From NCBI RefSeq assembly GCF_963678635.1, contig NC_087065.1, positions 27,053,254 through 27,117,253 on the forward strand: a stretch of DNA of 64,000 bases, read 5' to 3'. The notes beneath the pieces are model-generated. The model made no database searches, was not told where the DNA came from, and was given only the letters and a program-made list of their open reading frames with translations. This stretch comes from Symsagittifera roscoffensis. Taxonomy: Eukaryota; Xenacoelomorpha; Acoela; Convolutidae. The position numbers and the translations under genes are program-made. Below are positions 41,691-53,279 of this stretch, piece after piece. The stretch's first letter is position 1. Every line of letters starts with the position of its first letter.

Positions 41691-41929
41691 TAAAATATTA
41701 TTGGATCAAAACAACTCAATTTTTCTTCACTGAAGTGTACAATTAGAGCTAGGAAAACTGAGGAAAAATCCGACAAAACATACAATTTAATCGAAATTGA
41801 ATTAAGACATTAAGCAATTATCAGTTGATTTTCCAGTATTTGCTTTAAAAAATTAAGAAACACTTAATTAATGACTGCTTTTATCTAAATCCAAAGTAAA
41901 TTATGTCTCATTTGAACAAAATTACCGAC

Positions 41930-42775
41930 AGGAATGTAGTTTTAGCTGAAAATTTTTTTGAGTTTCTGTTTTGCATTGGTTGTTTTTAGTTTTTTTGCCA
42001 TTTTTTGAGGTTTTTATTGGCTGTATGAGTTTCTTAAAAAACAAATTAGAATCTACAAATGGGGAAAAACATTTTATGGTGATTGTTAATACAAAAGAAT
42101 TTAAAAATGGTACACAATTCGAGTTTTTTCAAGTTTATTTGCTTATTTAATACGAAGTGTGTTTCTATCAAAAGCGTTTTCAATGTCTGATATGGACATT
42201 CATCAGAATTTAAGGTTGAACTACTACAAAAAACTACAAGAGTGGTGAACAGGTGGAGTTGATGGAGATTGTATAATATTTAAATTGTATAGAATCACAG
42301 AAAATTCAATAGTTTTGTTAAAGAGATGGAGAGGAGATTTCAGAAAAAAAAGTGTACTGCCAAGTTTTTTAACAATGTTTTTATTTAGAAGAGTTCACTC
42401 AGATTGAGAGGTCGATCAGTAAAAAACAAAACAATGGAAGAGCCTATGAAACAAAAAATTAAAGATAAGGAACATCATTTCGATTGCTGTTTTGAATTTG
42501 AGACAATTGCAAAATCTAGATTTGTCAGATTATGTTTTAATCGATTATGCAAGTTTAAAAGACTTCCAATTGTTTATTTTACAAAATACCAAAAAAAAAC
42601 AAAATTTTTTTATATTTCGGTAATTTCTTTTTTCACTGGTTAAAAATAGACCAAATTAAAAAAATTTCGATCTCATTTATCTCACTTTGGCGTCAAATTT
42701 ATGTGTTAGTTATGTTGGAAAAATTCAATAAAAACTCATAAATTGGGAGGTTTAAAAAACTTAGTTTTGTTCTGA
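41930..42775 (+). pseudogene. E, unit B4
   Basis: Start codon is AGG (41930-41932), as in B5 and B8. The C-terminal frame 42404-42643 reads KDKEHHFDCCFEFETIAKSR / FVRLCFNRLCKFKRLPIVYF, then FHWL(K). TGA about 42773. Confidence 0.4.
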
Positions 42776-43104
42776 TCTGAATGTATTTTTAAATCTAAAA
42801 TTTTTCATTCTCATTAGTGAATACCACAAACATCACCTTTGAACGAATGCTCGATTCTGATAGGTTGATATCAAAAATTTTGAAAACTCACCAGTTAGAT
42901 CGGATGATTTTTTTTCAGCGTGGTTAAAAAGGTGATATCCATTTTTATTTTTTTTCACGTTGAACACACTTGGTGAAGAAAACTACATAACTATTTTTTA
43001 ATTACTTTTATTAATTTTTTGAGACTATTCAACTCTTTTTATCCAAAAGAATGGGGCTTTCTAAATCTACCATTTATTCTCAAGTTCTATCTTTACTTAT
43101 TGAG

Positions 43105-43315
43105 ATGTCGTCACTGAATAGAAACGAAAGAGTTGCATGTCTTGAATGTGGCAGAGAATACATTCGCTTACACTCATCAAGACATCGTTAGCACTGTGGC
43201 AGTTTAAAGTGTCCAAATTTTAAACTTCATACATATAGCAGCAAGTAACTGAAATTTTATATCAAAAAGAAGCATTCTTCTTTTCAAATTAAACTTCTAC
43301 ATGGTATTTGAAAGC
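43105..43315 (+). pseudogene. ZF, unit B4
   Basis: MSSLNRNERVACLECGREYI / RLHSSRHR, TAG, HCGSL, then LKCPNFKLHTYSSK, TAA, LKFYIKKKHSS. Both cysteines of finger 1 kept. Confidence 0.6.
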
Positions 43316-43390
43316 ACACTCCGCTGTCTCCTAACACACTCGAGTTAAATTTTTGATAGTAATTAGTATGAAGTAGTTTTGATGCATTTC

Positions 43391-43560
43391 TCAAAGGTTT
43401 ACTTTTATGTGTGAGTTATTGGAAAGTTTGTTATCATTTGATTTGTTAGGTAAACTGATATGAAAAATCAGATTTTTGAGGAGATTTTTGGCGGAACAAA
43501 CCCAATAAAAAGGCTCCAACATCTTTTGGAAGATGATACATGAACCATAAATCAAAAACT
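43391..43560 (-). pseudogene. M2 C-terminal remnant, unit B4
   Basis: Open minus frame with QKMLEPFYWVCSAKNLLKNL / IFHISLPNKSNDNKLSNNSH / IKVNL and TGA at 43391-43393. This copy lacks the frame breaks of its neighbours and shows the true C-terminus. Cut on the right by the same junction as B3. Confidence 0.4.
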
Positions 43561-44003
43561 TTCTTAATTTTACAGCAAACAACTTTTGGCCATTTACTTT
43601 TGCGATTGCTTTTTTGTATATTTTACTTATTTGGAAGATTTAAGCCCTTAAAAGAGCTCTCTGATTCAATACGACAACAAGAACAAAAAAGAAACTTTTT
43701 GTGATTGAAAACGATAATGTCTAAAAAGTTTCCGATTGAACACGACTTTTATATAAGAATTCCATAAAAGAAAGCTGAAATCTGATTGGACACGACCACA
43801 ATCCAAATAAGGAAATTCAATTCTAATTGAATTAAGCCACACATTCGAGTTGAAAGATCCCCTCACTTCTAACTAAACTACCGTTAACTACCTCCTCTTT
43901 CAGCTCTAAACAATTCATTTTCAAATTTTCTACCGTCAAATACTCCCTTTCTCAGCTCTAAATCATTCTTGTTTTTACTCTTTTACTCAACTTATTGCCT
44001 AAA
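43561..44003 (+). promoter_or_regulatory. T3 remnant and AC promoter, unit B5
   Basis: Same structure as B4 (junction AACTTTCTTAATTTTACAG). The leader lacks the ATTTTATTTTCAACT piece before the first CTACCGTTAAC box. Confidence 0.45.
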
Positions 44004-44495
44004 ACGATCTTCTCAGTGCAAAACAGCAACCTTATGTTCTGGGTAGAATTCTCGCCTAATCTAGTACAAATTCAAGTGCGATAAAAAGTCGCTGGAGTAT
44101 TTTTGGCACTAATGGACATCCCAATCCAAGTTTGGCACTTGGTGGAAATGATGCACAGGGATTTCAACGAACATCACATAACGCAAGTTACCATGACAGA
44201 GAACTTTTTTGGAGAAATGCAAATGATGGAGGAAGTGGCTGAGCATGGGGGAATGAACTACCCCGACACTCCAGACTCTATATATGTGGCTCAACCAGTC
44301 GACGATTTTATCTTTCGTTGGGAGGAAGCAGAATCAGTCGAAAATCCCATCACAATAGATGAAGATGACGGCTTTTCAGAAACAATGACGCCTGCAGCTC
44401 TATAGCAGCCACTTCATCCTCGTCCAGCTCTGCGTTCTATAGAGAACCTCCAAAACTCTCGACAACTCTATGATGAATTATATTTTTGTAATTAA
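44004..44495 (+). pseudogene. AC, unit B5
   Basis: ACG in place of ATG at 44004-44006. Open from 44103 for 100 codons, with DFNEHHITQVTMTENFFGEM, VDDFIFRWEEAESVENPITI, DEDDGFSETMTPAAL, then TAG. Very close to B4. Confidence 0.55.
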
Positions 44496-44729
44496 TTGAT
44501 GCTTAACTTTTTAGTTCATTGTTTGTAATTAATTTCTTTAATTTCATTTTAATTATGAGAAGAGATGAGAAGTTCCGGGTAAACCATTGGAAAACAGTTA
44601 AAACTTAGTTTAGTGCTCCGAATTTGCACACATGTTGAGAAACTTGATTAGTTTTTGCACAGATATTAGAAAAAAAAGCACTCAAAAAATTGTACACTAG
44701 TAGAAAATATCTGATGACTTTTGCTCCTT

Positions 44730-45490
44730 GTCAAAAAAACTCGATCCTTTTTCGCATTTTTTAGACAAAAAATGAAAAATTTTTTACATTTTGTCAAAAA
44801 AATTGAAACACTCTTCGCATTTTCTCAAAAAAAGTGAACTATTTTTCATTCCTTGTCGAAAAAAAAATTGAATCACATTTCAAAAATTTGAAACCTTTTT
44901 CGTATATTGTGTAAAAATTGAAACATTTGTCACATTTTGTCGAAAAAAGCTAAACATTTTTCGCATCTTGTCAAAAAATTTTTCCCATTTTGTAGATAAA
45001 GTCAAAAAATTGTAAGCATTTTGTCAAAAATCTGAAACTTTTCGCATTTTGTAGAAAAACTCAAAAAAGTCTTAGCATCCTGTCAAAAAAATCATTAGTT
45101 TTTCTAGCAGTGTTAATAAATTTAATTTATGAACTTTTGTTCAAAAAAAAATTAATTAGAAAACTAAATATTGCGAGTCTGCTGATCAAAAACAACAGAA
45201 AACCAATGCATTAACATAGAAAAAAGCGGTTCAAGTCAACAATATAGAATCTTTCTTAGAAATAAGTCAACATGTTCTTTTTACATTAAATTGTTCACAA
45301 AACTATATAAGAAATAAAGTTAGAGTTTTGCTTAATTTTTTGAAAAACGATGAAAAATATGCTTTTTACCCTAACAAATCTTAGATGTTTTTGCACACTT
45401 GTGTTGAATTCGAGAAAATCAACTCAAGCTCTACATCTTGCAAAATTTTTTCAGAAGGTTTTTGCACACGTGTTAAAAACTACATAGATT
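44730..45490. repeat. Family B minisatellite and spacer, unit B5
   Basis: Minisatellite 44.73-45.10 kb, spacer with GCATTAACATAG near 45.21 kb and TTTTTGCACACTTGTGTTGA near 45.39 kb. Confidence 0.7.
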
Positions 45491-45639
45491 TTTAGGGGAA
45501 TAAGTTTTTGGGCTGGAATAAAGAAACAAATTTCTTATAACAATTTTTCAAGAATCAATAGAAAATACGTCTTGAAAAAGCTGATACGAGAGATTGACAT
45601 GATTCTCGACAGAGCTAGGAAGGTGTCTTTTGAATTATT

Positions 45640-45750
45640 TAGGCAAAAAAAAGTAATTCTACCTGAGAAAAAGACGTCATTACACTTAAAAACGTATAGT
45701 ACAGTGCAAGTTGTAGAATATTTCCACCAGAAAAAAATGACGTCATTACC
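45640..45750 (+). promoter_or_regulatory. CRE-type pair, unit B5
   Basis: First box GAGAAAAAGACGTCATTACA, second TGACGTCA at 45738-45745. The ORF crossing this region (45572-45763) is not conserved in frame and is discounted. Confidence 0.5.
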
Positions 45751-45915
45751 CATGTGCTTCTAGAGTTTTCTAAATGTTAAAATCAGTCCATTAACAACTA
45801 GATTTTTTTATTAAGACCCTACACATTACCTTTTAGAATTTTCTAAATCTTCCAAATTCTAGAAATATCCACTAAAAATTTAACCAATTAGAATTCCCGA
45901 ATCAACACAGAGGCG

Positions 45916-46881
45916 ATGAGGTTGATGAAAAAATTTGTCGTTTTCAAATGTTTTACTCAAGACTTTTTTAAATCAAGACAAATATACTCAATCAAGGTTG
46001 TGATCTACAGTACTAGTTTTCAAATCTTCATGAAAAAAATTTTTAATTTAGGTTCAAATCAACAAGAAATCTCTTTCTACAAAATCTCTCAGTAATGAAA
46101 AAATCAAGTAATTTGATGAGACACACTTTTCTTTTTTAAATCAAAATGACAGAAATGCTGAATACTTTTTCAATGAAATCAGATAATTTCTTCGTTTTTT
46201 AGAGAATGTAACCAAAACTTATTTTAACCTGGTAATCAAATACGGCTGAAAAGACAAAAAGTCTTTTAGTTTGAAAATCTACTACATATCAGTTCAATTT
46301 ACCAATATGAATAAAACTTTTAGAAGAAACTGAAATCTCAAAAGTTGAAGCCCATCATAATAGAACGGGCAAGTTACTGCATTCAGTTTGAAATTGGTAC
46401 CGAAACTGTCAAGATTCTCAAATTTAAACAATCACCCAGTTTAGTGAGCAAATTTTCATAGATCGTTCAGAATGGAGAGAACTCGAGAGCAAAAGAATTA
46501 GAGAATTCAGAAAAGAAGTAGCTATGTCTAAGTCACCCTCGAGAAAAAATTACGGATTTTCATATGCTTCAAAAGAAAATCATTTTGGTGAATTTGTGAA
46601 TCTGGGATAAGAAAAAAGTTTTCACTTGCTTACAAGTGAACACTTACTACAAAAGACTATTTTTGAATAAATGGTTCAATTTGACATCTTCTACAGATAT
46701 CCGAAGAAAGTGCTTCATTCCCTTAAGAGTTTCTCTGCTTGTTAGGCGAAAAATTGAACTCATTCGTGATAAAAGGTATAAGAACGGAAAATGTAAGACT
46801 CAACTGGGTATATTATCTCTGTTGAGAAGAAAACATGAACATGCAATTGAAGAGGAAAGCGACAAAGAACTCGAAAATTAA
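45916..46881 (+). pseudogene. P protein, unit B5
   Basis: ATG at 45916. Full-length layout with stops; a 1-bp insertion near 46708 (CCGAAGAAAGTGC) changes the entry into the conserved tail, which is then open to 46881 (KCFIPLRVSLLVRRKIELIR / DKRYKNGKCKTQLGILSLLR). Confidence 0.5.
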
Positions 46882-47070
46882 CTAAAATTTTGTTTCAAAT
46901 AATTTTTTTTGTCGTTTCACACTTTTATTAAATTTTGCTATTTGTTTGTTAATTGATTTTTCTTTTCATTTGAATTAAGTGTTTTGGAACCAAAGCATGG
47001 TTTTTAAAGATTTATCAGTGTAAATTGTTACGAATACATTTAAAGACAATTGATTATTTTATCACAAAGC

Positions 47071-47647
47071 TTACATAATCATATGCACAGAACCATGAAA
47101 ATCAATAAAGGAATCAATAATCTTGAACAAATCACATTCATATTTTGAGTTTTGTGCTTTTCAATTCTATCCAGAAACGCTGAACCGAGAGTTTGTGTGG
47201 AAACCAGTTTCTGGTTTGAGCGGAAATAATGTCTCTTAAATTTTTTCCGAATTTGTCGTTTCTTTGCAATACTTGGCATCTTTTTGGCTCCTTTCGATCG
47301 TAAATTATGTTGAACTGCTCAACTAAGCTGATTGAAAATTTCTCCGCTTGACGTAACAAAACTTGAATAGAATCTGCGTTTGAACAAATTGTAAAGACGG
47401 TCAGTTTCTTGATACATGTGCATATATTTATCTAATCTCTGCAAAGTTTGACTAAGAGATGTTCTTATTAAAACCAAATGGAAATTACAATTCTCCAAAG
47501 AGCATAAAAGGTTGTGGGTAGAGACACAATAATCATAGGTTACTATGTCTTTTTCGTAAGAATCACTGGAAGCGGAAAAAAAAGCGGGTTTTTTTTACAA
47601 TAATCTGATTAAAAGCTGTGAAGAGCTTGACACATAGCAGCAGCCAT
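47071..47647 (-). pseudogene. M1, unit B5
   Basis: Minus ATG 47645-47647. Very close to B3 (HYFRSNQKLVSTQTLGSAFL) with the same poly-T lesion, so B3 and B5 M1 copies share a recent ancestor. Confidence 0.5.
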
Positions 47648-47804
47648 CTAGAACAAGGATTTTTGCTGAAAATTGTGGACTTTTGTAGTAGAAATAACGA
47701 CGACGCAATTTCGATTTTTGGAAATTTTAAACAAAACAATCCATATTTGGTACTACTTCCATATATGGAAATCATGATGAGTCATATTATTTACTTACTT
47801 TTCC
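47648..47804. promoter_or_regulatory. M1/D divergent promoter, unit B5
   Basis: Two CArG boxes, CCATATTTGG (47741-47750) and CCATATATGG (47759-47768), and AP-1 TGAGTCA (47778-47784). Confidence 0.5.
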
Positions 47805-48392
47805 ATGAAATTTACAATCATTTTTCTCATTTCTCTTGATTTGATCATTTGCTCTTCAAAAAAGTACTCAAGAAAAGAGACTAGTCCCAGTTATATTGAA
47901 ATCTCAAAAAATCAAACAAGAATTGGGAGATTTATTTGGTTCCAAAAATCCTACAAGGGGAAATTTTATTTTGAACCCTGCTTTCAACTATTAAAAATTA
48001 ATGATTTCGGACAATCTGAAAAGTCCCAACAAGTATATCTTAGTGAAAAAAAAAGAAAAGCAGTATCCGCAATCCGGAATACTGTTTTCACACTGCTTTG
48101 AATCGTACCTATATATAGAGCCAAATCTGGTAAATAATCAACTATGGATCAGGAGCTCGATATATGTAATAGAGCGTAAGAAATAGCAACATACAACATG
48201 AGGAGGGTGTGTGTCACAATCAAAAAGTACAATGTGAAGAAGCCGCGTTACATTCAGATTCGACTCTTCACTGCAAAGGAAAATGAAGACTTGAAGCAAA
48301 TTGCCTCTATCAACTGAACTTTGAATGAATTTAAGGAACTGTCCCAAATTTTGGGAGACTTTATGTTTGTTGATAATTGTAAACCTCAGTAA
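47805..48392 (+). pseudogene. D, unit B5
   Basis: ATG at 47805; repeat 1 is in one open frame for 98 codons (SPSYIEISKNQTRIGRFIWF / QKSYKGKFYFEPCFQLLKIN / DFGQSEKSQQVYLSEKKRKA). A 1-bp loss near 48085 then shifts it. Repeat 2 follows: VCVTIKKYNVKKPRYIQIRL ... NEFKELSQILGDFMFVDNC. The clearest view of PC4-like repeat 1. Confidence 0.55.
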
Positions 48393-48661
48393 TGCTTTGT
48401 GATGTTTTGTATGTTTGGTAATTGAAATATTTTTGGATCAAAACAATTCAAATTTTCTTCACTGAAGTGTACAATTAGAGTTAGGAAAACTGAGTAAAAG
48501 TCCGACAAAACATACAATTTAATCGAAATTGAATTAAGACATTAAGCAATTATCAGTTGATTTTCCAGTTTTTGCTTTAGAAAATTAAGAAAAACTTATT
48601 TAATGACTGCTTTTATCTAAATCCAAAGTAAATTATGTCTCATTTGAACAAAATTACCAAC

Positions 48662-49486
48662 AGGAATGTAGTTTTAGCTGAAAGTTTTTTTGAGTTTCTG
48701 TTTTGCATTGGTTGTTTTCAGTTTTTTTGTCATTTTTTGAGATTTTTATTGGCTGTATGAGTTTCTTAAAAAACAAATTAGAATCTAAATAGGAAAAAAA
48801 CGTAATACAAAACAATTTAAAATGGTACACAATTCGAGTTTTTTCAAGTTCCTTTGCTTATTTAATTACGAAGTGTGTTTCTATCAAAAGCGTTTTCTAT
48901 GTCTGAAATAGACATTCATCAGATTTTAAGGTTGAACTACAAAAAACTACAAGAGTGGTGAACAGGTGGAGTTGATAGAGATTGTATTAGTTTTAATTTG
49001 TATAGAATCACAGAAAATTCATTATTTTTGCAAAGGATGGAGAAGATATTTCAGGAAAAAAATAGTACTGCTAAATTTATCAACAATGTTTTTATTTAGA
49101 ACAGTTCACTCAGATTGAGAGGTCAATCAGTAAAAAACAAAACAATGAAAGAGCCTATGAAACAAAAATCAAAAGATAAGGAACATCATTTCGATTGCTG
49201 TTTTGAATTTGAGGCAATTGCAAAATCTAAGATTTGTCAGGTTATGTTTTAATCGATTATGCAAGTTTAAAAGACTTCCACTTGTTTATTTTACAAAATA
49301 CCAAAAAGAAAACAAAAATAATTTATATTTCGGTAATTTCATTTTTCACTGGTTAGAAATAAACCAAATTAAAAAAAGTTTGATCTCATTTATCTCACTT
49401 TGGCGTCAATTGTATATGTTAGTTATGTTGGAAAATTCAATAAAACTCATAAATTGGGAAGTTTAAAAAAATTAGTTTTGTTCTGA
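48662..49486 (+). pseudogene. E, unit B5
   Basis: Start codon AGG. A 1-bp insertion near 49230 (CTAAGATTTG) brings the C-terminal part into a long frame: FVRLCFNRLCKFKRLPLVYF / TKYQKENKNNLYFGNFIFHW / LEINQIKKSLISFISLWRQL (49203-49466). Confidence 0.4.
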
Positions 49487-49814
49487 TCTCAAATTATTTT
49501 AAAATCTAAAATTTTTTATTCTGATTAGTGAATACCACAAACATCACCTTTGAACGAATGCTCGATTCTGATAGGTTGATATCAAAAATTTTGAAAACTC
49601 ACCAGTTAGATCGGATGATTTTAATTTCAGCTTGGTTAAAAAGGTGATATCCATTCTTTTTTTTCCACGTTGAACTCACTTGGTGACGAAAACTAAAAAA
49701 CTATTTTTCAATTAATTTTGTTAATTTTTTGAGACTATTCAACTCTTTTTATCCAAAACAATGGGGCAATCTAAATCTACCAAAAATTCTTAAGTTCTTT
49801 CTTTACTTATTGAG

Positions 49815-50030
49815 ATGTCGTCACTGAATAGAAACGAAAGAGTTGCATGTCTTGAATGTGGCAGAGAATACATTCGCTTACACTCATCAAGACATCGTTA
49901 GCACTGTGGCAGTTTAGAGTGTCCAAATTTTAAACTTCATACATATAGCAGCAAGTAACTGAATTTTTATATCAAAAAGAACCATTCTTCTTGTCAAATT
50001 AAACTTCTACATGGTATTTGAAAGCACACT
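49815..50030 (+). pseudogene. ZF, unit B5
   Basis: Same as B3 in peptide blocks, with the shared TAG after RHR and TAA after SSK. Confidence 0.6.
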
Positions 50031-50049
50031 CCGCAGTCTCTTAACACAC

Positions 50050-50375
50050 TCAAATTAAATTTTTGATAATTTTTTTTCTAGTAATTAGTAGGAAGTAGTT
50101 TTGATGCATTTCTCAGAGGTTTACTTTTATGTGTGAGTTATTGGAAAGTTTGTTATCATTTGTTTTGTTAGGTAAACTGATATGAAAAGTCAGATTTTTT
50201 GAGGCGAGTTTCGGCAAAACAAACCCAATAATAATGCTCCAACATCTTTTGGAAGATAATACATTAATCATAAATCAAAAATTTGCTTTCAAGATCAATA
50301 TTTCATTATTTTTGTTTTAAAAAAATTTAAAAAAATTGATAAAGAAAGATTTTGAGAGAAATTAGTATGAAGCTA
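50050..50375 (-). pseudogene. M2 remnant, unit B5
   Basis: C-terminal half of M2 in broken frames. Cut at about 50375 by fusion (ATGAAGCTAGAAAGTTAGAG) to the spacer of unit B6, which skips AC and the minisatellite. Confidence 0.35.
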
Positions 50376-50700
50376 GAAAGTTAGAGTTTTGCATAGTTTT
50401 TTAAAAAACGATGAAAAATATGCCTCTTAACCAAACAAATCTTAGATGTTTTTCCACACTTGTGATAAATTCAAAACAATTTTTGCATCTTAAAAAAAAA
50501 AAAAAAACTTATTAATAATTTTGCATACTTGTAGAGAAAATCAACTCAAGCTCTACATCTCGCAAATATTTTTCAGAAGGTTTTTGCACACGTGTTAAAA
50601 ACTACATAAATTTTTAAGTGAGAAAGTGTTTGGGCTGGAATAAAGAAAAAAAATTCTTATAACAATTATTCAAGTATCAATAGAAAATTCGGTTTAAAAA
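50376..50700. repeat. Spacer of unit B6 with 16-A run
   Basis: Only the right end of the spacer (TTTTTGCACACGTGTT near 50583). A run of A at about 50490, shared with B7 near 54703. Confidence 0.6.
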
Positions 50701-50774
50701 AGCTGATACGAGAGATTGACATGATTCTCGACAGAGCTAGGAAGGTTTCTTTTGAATTATTTAGGCAAAAAAAG

Positions 50775-50880
50775 TAATTCTACCAGAGAAAAAGACGTCA
50801 TTACACTTAAAAACCTATAGTACAGTGCAAGTTGTACAATATTTCCACCAGAAAAAATGACGTCATTACCTTTGTGCTTC
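50775..50880 (+). promoter_or_regulatory. CRE-type pair, unit B6
   Basis: AGACGTCATTACAC near 50804 and TGACGTCA at 50868-50875. Confidence 0.5.
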
Positions 50881-51035
50881 TAGAGTTATCTAAATGTTAT
50901 AATCAACCCATTAACAACTAGATTTTTTTATTAAAACCTTACATATTACCTTTTAGAATTTTCTAATTTTTCCAAATTCTAGAAATATCCACTAAAAATT
51001 TAACCAATTAGAATTCCCGAATCAACACAGAGGCG

Positions 51036-51724
51036 ATGAGGTTGATGAAAAAATTTGTCTTTTTCAAATGTTTCACTCAAGACTTTTTTAAATCAAGACA
51101 AAGATACTCAATCAAGGTTGTGATTAACAGGACTAGTTTTCATTTCTTCATAAAAAAGATTTCAAATTAGATTCAAATCAACAAGAAATCTCTTTCTACC
51201 AAAGCTCTCAGTAATGAAAAAGTCAACCAATTTGATGAGACACACTTTTCTTTTTTTTAATCAAAATGACAGAAATGCTCAATACTTTTTCAATGAAATC
51301 AGATAATTTTTTCGTTTTTAGAGAATGTAACCAAAACTTATTTTAACCTGGTAATCAAATACGTCTGAAAAGACAAAAAGTCCTTTAGTTTAAAAATCTA
51401 CTACATATCAGTTCAATTTACCATCATGAATAAAATTTTTAGAAGAAACTGAAATCTATCTCAAAAGTTGAAGCCCATCAAAATAGAACGGGCGAGTTAC
51501 TGCATTCATTTTTAAATTGGTACCGAAACTGTCAAGACTCTCAAATTTCAAAAATCTCCCAGTTTAGTGAGCAAATTTTCATAGATCTTTCAGAATGGAG
51601 AGAACTCGAGAGCAAAAGATTTAGAGAATTCAGAAAAGAAGTAGCTATGTCTAAGTCATATTCGAGAAAAAAAGAACATGAACATGCAATTGAAGAAGAA
51701 AGCGACAAGGAACTCGAAAATTAA
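51036..51724 (+). pseudogene. P protein, unit B6, internally deleted
   Basis: ATG at 51036. A deletion near 51670 joins MSKSYSRKK directly to the tail EHEHAIEEESDKELEN, removing NYGFSY...RRK. The WREL block keeps MERTREQ in the alternate frame. Confidence 0.5.
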
Positions 51725-51903
51725 CTAAATTTTTGTTTCAATTATTTTTTTTTGTCGTTTTACACTTTTATTAAATTTTGCTATTTGCTTGTTAATTGAT
51801 TTTTCGTTTCATTTGAATTAAGTGTTTTGGAACCAAAGCATGGTTCTAAAGATTTATCAGTGTAAATTGTTACAAATACATTTAAAGACAATTGATTATT
51901 TTA

Positions 51904-52445
51904 TCACAAATCTTGCATAATCATATGCACAGAACCATGACAATCAATAAAGGAATCAATAATCTTCAACAAATCAGATTCATATTTTGAGTTTTGAGTT
52001 TTTCGAATTCTATCCAGAAACGCTGAACCAAGAGTTTTGGTGGAAGCCAGTTTCTGGCTTGAACAGAAATAATGTCTCTTAAATTTTTTGCGAATTTGTC
52101 GTTTCTTTGCAATACTTGGCATCTTTTTGGCTCCTTTCGATCGTAAATTTACGTTGAACTGCTCGACTAGGCTGATTGAATATTTCTTCGCTTGACGTAA
52201 CAAAACTTGAATAGAATCTGTGTTTGAACAAAGTGTAAAGACGGTCAGTTTCTTGTTATATGTACATATATTTATCTGATCTCTGCAAAATTTGACTAGG
52301 AGATGTTCCTATTAAAACCAAATGGAAGGTATAATTCTCCAAAGAACCTAAAAGGTTGTTGGTAGAGACACAATACTCATAGGTTACTATGTATTTTTCG
52401 TAAAAATCACTGGAAACGGAAATAAAAAGCGAGTTTTTACAATAA
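51904..52445 (-). pseudogene. M1, unit B6, N-terminus lost
   Basis: C-terminal frame open for 99 codons (51904-52203): IAKKRQIRKKFKRHYFCSSQ, KLASTKTLGSAFLDRIRKTQ, NSKYESDLLKIIDSFIDCHG. The N-terminal ~25 codons are replaced at 52445 by the 52-bp patch. Confidence 0.5.
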
Positions 52446-52497
52446 TTAGTGAATACCACAAACATCACCTTTGAACGAATGCTCGATTCTGATAGGT
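52446..52497 (+). repeat. 52-bp patch duplicated from the E-ZF spacer
   Basis: TTAGTGAATACCACAAACAT through CTGATAGGT appears here and again at about 52839-52890, in its normal place. Here it is joined to M1 on the left and to the middle of E on the right. Confidence 0.8.
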
Positions 52498-52805
52498 ACA
52501 TCATTTCGATTGCTGTTTTGAATTTGAGACAATTGCAAAATCTAGATTTGTCAGATTATGTTTTAATCGATTATGCAAGTTTAAAAGACTTCCACTTGTT
52601 TATTTTACAAAATACCAAAAAAAAACAAAACTTTTTTATATTTCGGTAATTTCTTTTTTCACTGGTTAGAAATAGACCAAATTAAAAAAATTTCGATCTC
52701 ATTTATCTCACTTTGGCGTCAAATTTATATGTTAGTTATGTTGGAAAATTTCAATAAAACTCATAAATTGGGAGGTTTAAAAAACTTAGTTTTGTTCTGA
52801 TCTGA
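52498..52805 (+). pseudogene. E, unit B6, C-terminal part only
   Basis: Starts within the HFDCCFEFE block. FVRLCFNRLCKFKRLPLVYF and the final FISLW stretch remain. The promoter, M1 N-terminus, D and first half of E are gone. Confidence 0.4.
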
Positions 52806-53130
52806 ATGTATTTTTAAATCTAAAATTTTTCATTCTCATTAGTGAATACCACAAACATCACCTTTGAACGAATGCTCGATTCTGATAGGTTGATATCAAA
52901 AATTTTGAAAACTCACCAGTTAGATCGGATGATTTTTTTTTCAGCTTGGTTAAAAAGGTGATATCCATTCTTATTTTTTTTCACGTTGAACACACTTGGT
53001 GAAGAAAACTACATAACTATTTTTTAATTACTTTTATTAATTTTTTGAGACTATTCAACTCTTTTTATCTAAAAGAATGGGGCGTTCTGAATCTACTATT
53101 TATTCTCAAGTTCTTTCTTTACTTATTGAG

Positions 53131-53235
53131 ATGTCGTCACTGAATAGAAACGAAAGATTTGCATGTCTTGAATGTGGCAGAGAAAACACTCGCTTACACT
53201 CATCAAGACATCGTTAGCACAATGGCAGTTTAACT
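53131..53235 (+). pseudogene. ZF, unit B6, truncated
   Basis: MSSLNRNERFACLECGRENT / RLHSSRHR, TAG, H. A deletion after TGGCAGTTTAA removes the second finger and joins to the ACTCCGCAGTCTCC spacer. Confidence 0.5.
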
Positions 53236-53279
53236 CCGCAGTCTCCTAACACACTCAAATTAACTTTTTGATAAAAATT

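Noticed and set aside
45572-45763. 63-codon ORF over the CRE pair (MKKLIREIDMILDRARKV...)
   Set aside because: Open only in B5. In other units single-base changes in the AAAA runs break it, while the CRE motifs stay constant, so the DNA elements rather than the peptide are conserved.
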